From DASUBN01 sp035465695 (lineage in GTDB: Bacteria; Pseudomonadota; Gammaproteobacteria; Natronospirales; REEB76): DNA of 6,884 nt. Made by a program: the position numbers and the translations under genes. This document shows, one piece after another, positions 4,403 to 6,884 of the stretch (within the stretch, counting starts at the first letter, position 1; the number at the start of each line of letters is the position of its first letter). The stretch covers positions 1 through 6,884 of the forward strand of contig DATIVR010000124.1 of the NCBI GenBank assembly GCA_035465695.1. The letters are read 5' to 3'. The notes beneath the pieces are model-generated. The model was not told where the DNA came from, did no database searches, and saw only the letters and a program-made list of their open reading frames with translations.

Positions 4403-5725
4403 ATGAGTTTCGATTCCCTCGGCCTCTCGGCCGAACTGTTGCGTGCGGTCAAAGATCAGGGTTACGACACCCCCACCCCCATCCAGGCCAAGGCCATCCC
4501 GGTAGTGATCTCCGGCCGCGACCTCATGGGCGCCGCCCAGACGGGCACCGGCAAGACCGCGGGCTTCACCCTGCCCTTGCTGCAGCGCCTGCAGACCACT
4601 CCCGCTCCCGCCGGCCATAAGCATCCGGTGCGCGCGCTGATCCTGACCCCTACCCGCGAACTCGCGGCCCAAGTGGGCGAGAGCGTGTCCAACTACGGCA
4701 AGCACCTGCGTTTCCACAGCGCGGTGATCTTCGGCGGCGTGAACATCAATCCCCAGATCGACAAGCTGCGCCGCGGCGTGGACATCGTGATCGCCACCCC
4801 GGGCCGCCTGCTGGACCACGTGGAGCAGCGCACCATCGACCTCTCCAAGGTGGAGATCCTGGTGCTGGACGAGGCGGACCGCATGCTGGACATGGGGTTC
4901 ATCCGCGACATCCGCCGCGTGCTGGCGCTGCTGCCCAAGGCACGCCAGAACCTGCTGTTCTCGGCCACCTTCTCCGATGAGATCCGCTCGCTGGCGGCCG
5001 GCATCCTCAAGGATCCGGAGACCATCGACGTGGCGCCGCGCAACTCCACCGCCGAGCGGGTGAGCCAGCGCGTGTATCCGGTGGACCAGGGCCGCAAGCG
5101 CGCCCTGCTCGCCAAGCTCATCACCGAAGGCGACTGGCAGCAGGTACTGGTGTTCACCCGCACCAAGCACGGCGCCAACCGCCTGGCCGAGCAGCTCGGC
5201 AAAGACGGCATCCATTCCGCCGCCATCCACGGCAACAAGAGCCAGGGCGCCCGTACCCGCGCGCTGGCCGACTTCAAGAGCGGCCGCGTACGTGTTCTGG
5301 TGGCTACCGATATCGCCGCCCGCGGCCTGGACATCGACCAGCTTCCGCACGTGGTGAACTACGAGTTGCCCAACGTGCCGGAGGACTACGTGCACCGTAT
5401 CGGCCGCACCGGCCGTGCCGGCAGTTCCGGCGAAGCCATCTCGCTGGTCGCGGGAGCCGAGCGTTCCCTGCTGCGGGACATCGAGCGCTTGCTCAAAGCG
5501 GAGATCCCACAGACCTTCGTGCCGGGCTTCGAACCGGGCACCGGTCCCGCCCACGAGCCGGATAGCCGCCCGCCGCGCCAGCATCATCATGGCCAGCGTC
5601 GCCACTCCGGCGGGGGGCAGTCGCGCCAAGGTGGCCATCACCATGGCCGCGGACAGGTTCGTGGAAACGGCGGCCGCGGCAACGGGCAGCGTCGCAACAA
5701 CGACGACAACCGCGGTAACCGCTAA
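4403..5725 (+). CDS. rhlE: RhlE-type DEAD-box ATP-dependent RNA helicase
   Basis: A 440-residue cytoplasmic helicase that unwinds short RNA duplexes with ATP, likely in ribosome assembly and RNA turnover. All core motifs are intact: Q motif with F3 and GYDTPTPIQ (Q28), Walker A AQTGTGKT (45-52), PTRELA (83-88), TPGR (132-135), DEAD (156-159), SAT (187-189), VFTRTK (250-255), HGNKSQ (276-281), ATDIAARGLDI (301-311) and HRIGRTGR (331-338). The region after about 390 is a disordered, Gly/Arg/Asn/His-rich tail with two HHH runs (394-396, 412-414), as RNA-binding tails often are. RhlE subtype follows from the opening MSFDSLGLSAELLRAV, the LLFSATFSDEIR segment and the size, close to E. coli RhlE; RhlB, SrmB and CsdA fit less well. 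I start at ATG 4403, with AGGAG five bases upstream; the in-frame start at 4247 adds 52 residues that look like leader sequence. It is monocistronic, ending at its own terminator. Confidence 0.93.
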   Translation: MSFDSLGLSAELLRAVKDQGYDTPTPIQAKAIPVVISGRDLMGAAQTGTGKTAGFTLPLLQRLQTTPAPAGHKHPVRALILTPTRELAAQVGESVSNYGKHLRFHSAVIFGGVNINPQIDKLRRGVDIVIATPGRLLDHVEQRTIDLSKVEILVLDEADRMLDMGFIRDIRRVLALLPKARQNLLFSATFSDEIRSLAAGILKDPETIDVAPRNSTAERVSQRVYPVDQGRKRALLAKLITEGDWQQVLVFTRTKHGANRLAEQLGKDGIHSAAIHGNKSQGARTRALADFKSGRVRVLVATDIAARGLDIDQLPHVVNYELPNVPEDYVHRIGRTGRAGSSGEAISLVAGAERSLLRDIERLLKAEIPQTFVPGFEPGTGPAHEPDSRPPRQHHHGQRRHSGGGQSRQGGHHHGRGQVRGNGGRGNGQRRNNDDNRGNR

Positions 5726-5740
5726 GAGAAGAAACCGAGG

Positions 5741-5775
5741 AAGCCCCGCCATGCGCGAGTATGGCGGGGCTTTTT
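5741..5775 (+). terminator. Intrinsic terminator of rhlE
   Basis: A perfect 12-bp stem (AAGCCCCGCCAT 5741-5752 with ATGGCGGGGCTT 5761-5772), 8-nt loop, and a T-run 5771-5775, starting 16 nt after the rhlE stop. The U-run favours + strand termination; it also sits 3' of the convergent gene ending at 5816. Confidence 0.95.
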
Positions 5776-5815
5776 CATGCCTGTTGGAGCCTGGTCTGGT
5801 GTCGGCCCCAGAAAA

Positions 5816-6547
5816 CTAATCCTTGGCAACTTGGTGAGGAAGCTGGTCGATGACCTTTCCATCTGCATCCAGGAACTCTAATACCGGGCTACCATCAGGC
5901 CGCACACGCATCACGATGCGATTGCGCCCGCGGTAGTCCTTCATGTCCAGCGTCAAACCCTGCTGCGGATGTTCCCCCAGAAACAGCCGCGGGGTCGCCT
6001 CCCCATGTTCTTTGAAGAACTTCTCCAAAGCAGTCTTATTCGCGTCAGTCGGAGCCTGCTTGTACTTTTCAACTAGCGGCAGGTACTCCGTGATCGGATA
6101 GTCGGGCTGATCGTTGATCGCCAAATGCTTGTCGTATGCGCTGCCTTCCTGGTCCCCCTCCAACACGATCGTCTGATCCTGCATATACTGGTCGAAACTG
6201 AGGTGGCCATAATTCACTACCTTGCCGTCGCTGCCTTTCTGACCACCAAAGATTAAGCCGCCGTTTTCCGTCCCTTCATCATTGAAGAACAACATGCCGG
6301 CAGTGCTGCGGTCCGGGTGAGGCATCTCCTGGCCTTTGATGATGATTCCGGGAAACAGGCTCTTGTCGGAGATGACCATGCGTATAGTCCCATCGGGCTC
6401 GACGACATTGATGCGCTGCACATCAAGCTCACGCAACTGCATATGGTCAGACGACTTAGTGAACCCGCTTAGCACTGTCACGGCAAAGACTAACGTAAGC
6501 ACACCCGAATAGATTGCCAGGAATCTCTGGTCCGTCAGGAATTTCAT
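5816..6547 (-). CDS. Unrecognised membrane-anchored protein with DGT/DGS repeat-like segments
   Basis: A 243-residue protein of no family I can name. Residues 9-29 form one hydrophobic segment after a short K2/R8 N-terminus, predicting a single inner-membrane anchor (or uncleaved signal) with the rest periplasmic. The exported part contains no cysteine. Two segments resemble each other: INVVEPDGTIRMVIS (46-60) near the membrane and RIVMRVRPDGSPVLEFLDADGKVI (210-233) at the C-terminus, suggesting a repeated beta-hairpin unit. Between them is a Gly-rich GMLFFNDEGTENGGLIFGG region and a charged, probably helical stretch (LVEKYKQAPTDANKTALEKFFKEHG). The start at 6547 is chosen over the frame back to 6625 because AGGAG lies eight bases upstream, and the longer version would overlap the preceding gene and lose the N-terminal anchor. 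It follows the acetyltransferase by 22 nt, probably in one transcript. Codons look less GC-biased than in the buf and rhlE genes. Function unknown. Confidence 0.75.
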   Translation of the reverse strand: MKFLTDQRFLAIYSGVLTLVFAVTVLSGFTKSSDHMQLRELDVQRINVVEPDGTIRMVISDKSLFPGIIIKGQEMPHPDRSTAGMLFFNDEGTENGGLIFGGQKGSDGKVVNYGHLSFDQYMQDQTIVLEGDQEGSAYDKHLAINDQPDYPITEYLPLVEKYKQAPTDANKTALEKFFKEHGEATPRLFLGEHPQQGLTLDMKDYRGRNRIVMRVRPDGSPVLEFLDADGKVIDQLPHQVAKD

Positions 6548-6569
6548 CGCAACCGCTCCTATGTTGATC

Positions 6570-6884
6570 TCAGGCAGCCCTGAGCCTTGTCTCCAAGCGT
6601 CCTCTGACGTCTGGCCACTCCTCATCCAAGATGCTGAAGTAGACGGTATCTCTGATACGCCCGCTATATGTCTGCGTATGGCGCCGCAAGGTACCTTCTT
6701 CCTTAGCCCCTATGCGCAGAATGGCGGCGCGCGACTTCTCGTTGAGGCCGTCGGTCTTGAGCTCGACGCGGGTGCAGCCGAGCGTCTCAAAGGCATGGCG
6801 CAGCATCAGATATTTGGTCTCGGTGTTCACGGCGCTGCGCTGCCAGGGCTTCCCGATCCAGGTCCAACCGATCTCCAGGCGCCC
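6570..6884 (-). CDS. GNAT-family N-acetyltransferase, C-terminal part (5' truncated by window)
   Basis: The frame is open from the window edge: 18 further codons upstream of the GTG at 6830 read GRLEIGWTWIGKPWQRSA and run straight into VNTETKYLMLRHAFETLGC, so that GTG is internal and the start lies beyond 6884. The visible 104 residues match the C-terminal half of a RimJ/RimL-type GNAT domain: the IGWTW strand, the helix after the acetyl-CoA-binding turn (here WQRSAVNTE in place of the usual Q/RxxGxG/A), VELKTDGLNEKSRAAILRIGAKEEGTLRRH, and the closing strand RDTVYFSILDEEW. Members move acetyl from acetyl-CoA to an amino group on a protein or small molecule; the substrate is unknown. Its TGA (6570-6572) is 22 nt before the next gene's start, so the two are likely cotranscribed from a promoter outside the window. 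Confidence 0.88.
   Translation of the reverse strand, partial: GRLEIGWTWIGKPWQRSAVNTETKYLMLRHAFETLGCTRVELKTDGLNEKSRAAILRIGAKEEGTLRRHTQTYSGRIRDTVYFSILDEEWPDVRGRLETRLRAA

Noticed and set aside
4334..5752. 472-codon open frame on the - strand opposite rhlE
   Set aside because: The + strand carries every DEAD-box motif; the antisense product is low-complexity (His/Gln/Ala/Val-rich) and has no domain, as expected for a shadow.
6548..6625. 26-codon N-terminal extension of the membrane-anchored protein
   Set aside because: It would overlap the acetyltransferase gene and place a hydrophilic stretch ahead of the membrane segment; the ATG at 6547 has AGGAG at good distance.

Overview
The window reads as a compact, GC-rich chromosomal segment of a Gram-negative proteobacterium. 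Evidence for this is a lipid A-deacylase-like outer-membrane protein, a Sec-exported periplasmic peptide, a DoxX protein and an RhlE-type helicase. A gammaproteobacterium is my best guess, but nothing here fixes the genus. No tRNA, rRNA, CRISPR array, insertion sequence or integrase was seen.

Layout. (1) 1-552, +: the 3' part of a gluzincin-type zinc metalloprotease, cut by the window edge inside its HExxH motif. (2) 563-1009, -: a short PagL-like lipid A 3-O-deacylase candidate, convergent with gene 1. (3) 1205-1594, +: an HxlR-family regulator behind an AT-rich intergenic region that holds a palindromic operator candidate. (4) 4083-1654, -: a tight four-gene operon encoding a DUF2282 four-cysteine exported peptide, a DUF692/MNIO enzyme, a DUF2063 partner and a DoxX membrane protein. 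This is the bufferin-type (bufABCD-like) RiPP system. It ends in a strong terminator shared with the convergent hxlR gene. (5) 4403-5725, +: an RhlE-type DEAD-box RNA helicase, divergent from the buf operon across a 319-nt intergenic region and closed by a textbook terminator. (6) 6884-5816, -: a GNAT acetyltransferase (5' end outside the window) followed 22 nt later by an unrecognised membrane-anchored protein; this pair looks lower in GC.

The main system is the buf operon. By the family model, BufA is made as a Sec-targeted precursor. BufB (mixed-valent iron oxidase) with BufC modifies cysteines of the peptide in the cytoplasm, and the product is exported to sequester copper or other thiophilic metals. 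The DoxX protein (BufD-like) acts at the inner membrane in an unknown way. The order A-B-C-D, the 12-nt gap, the 17-nt overlap and the 11-nt gap all point to one transcript. A candidate extracytoplasmic-function (ECF) sigma promoter lies about 90 nt upstream of bufA. A perfect 13-bp inverted repeat sits just inside bufB and might set the bufA:bufB expression ratio. The system type is described in other bacteria; the details of this copy (hairpin, candidate ECF promoter, HxlR neighbour) are the parts to examine.
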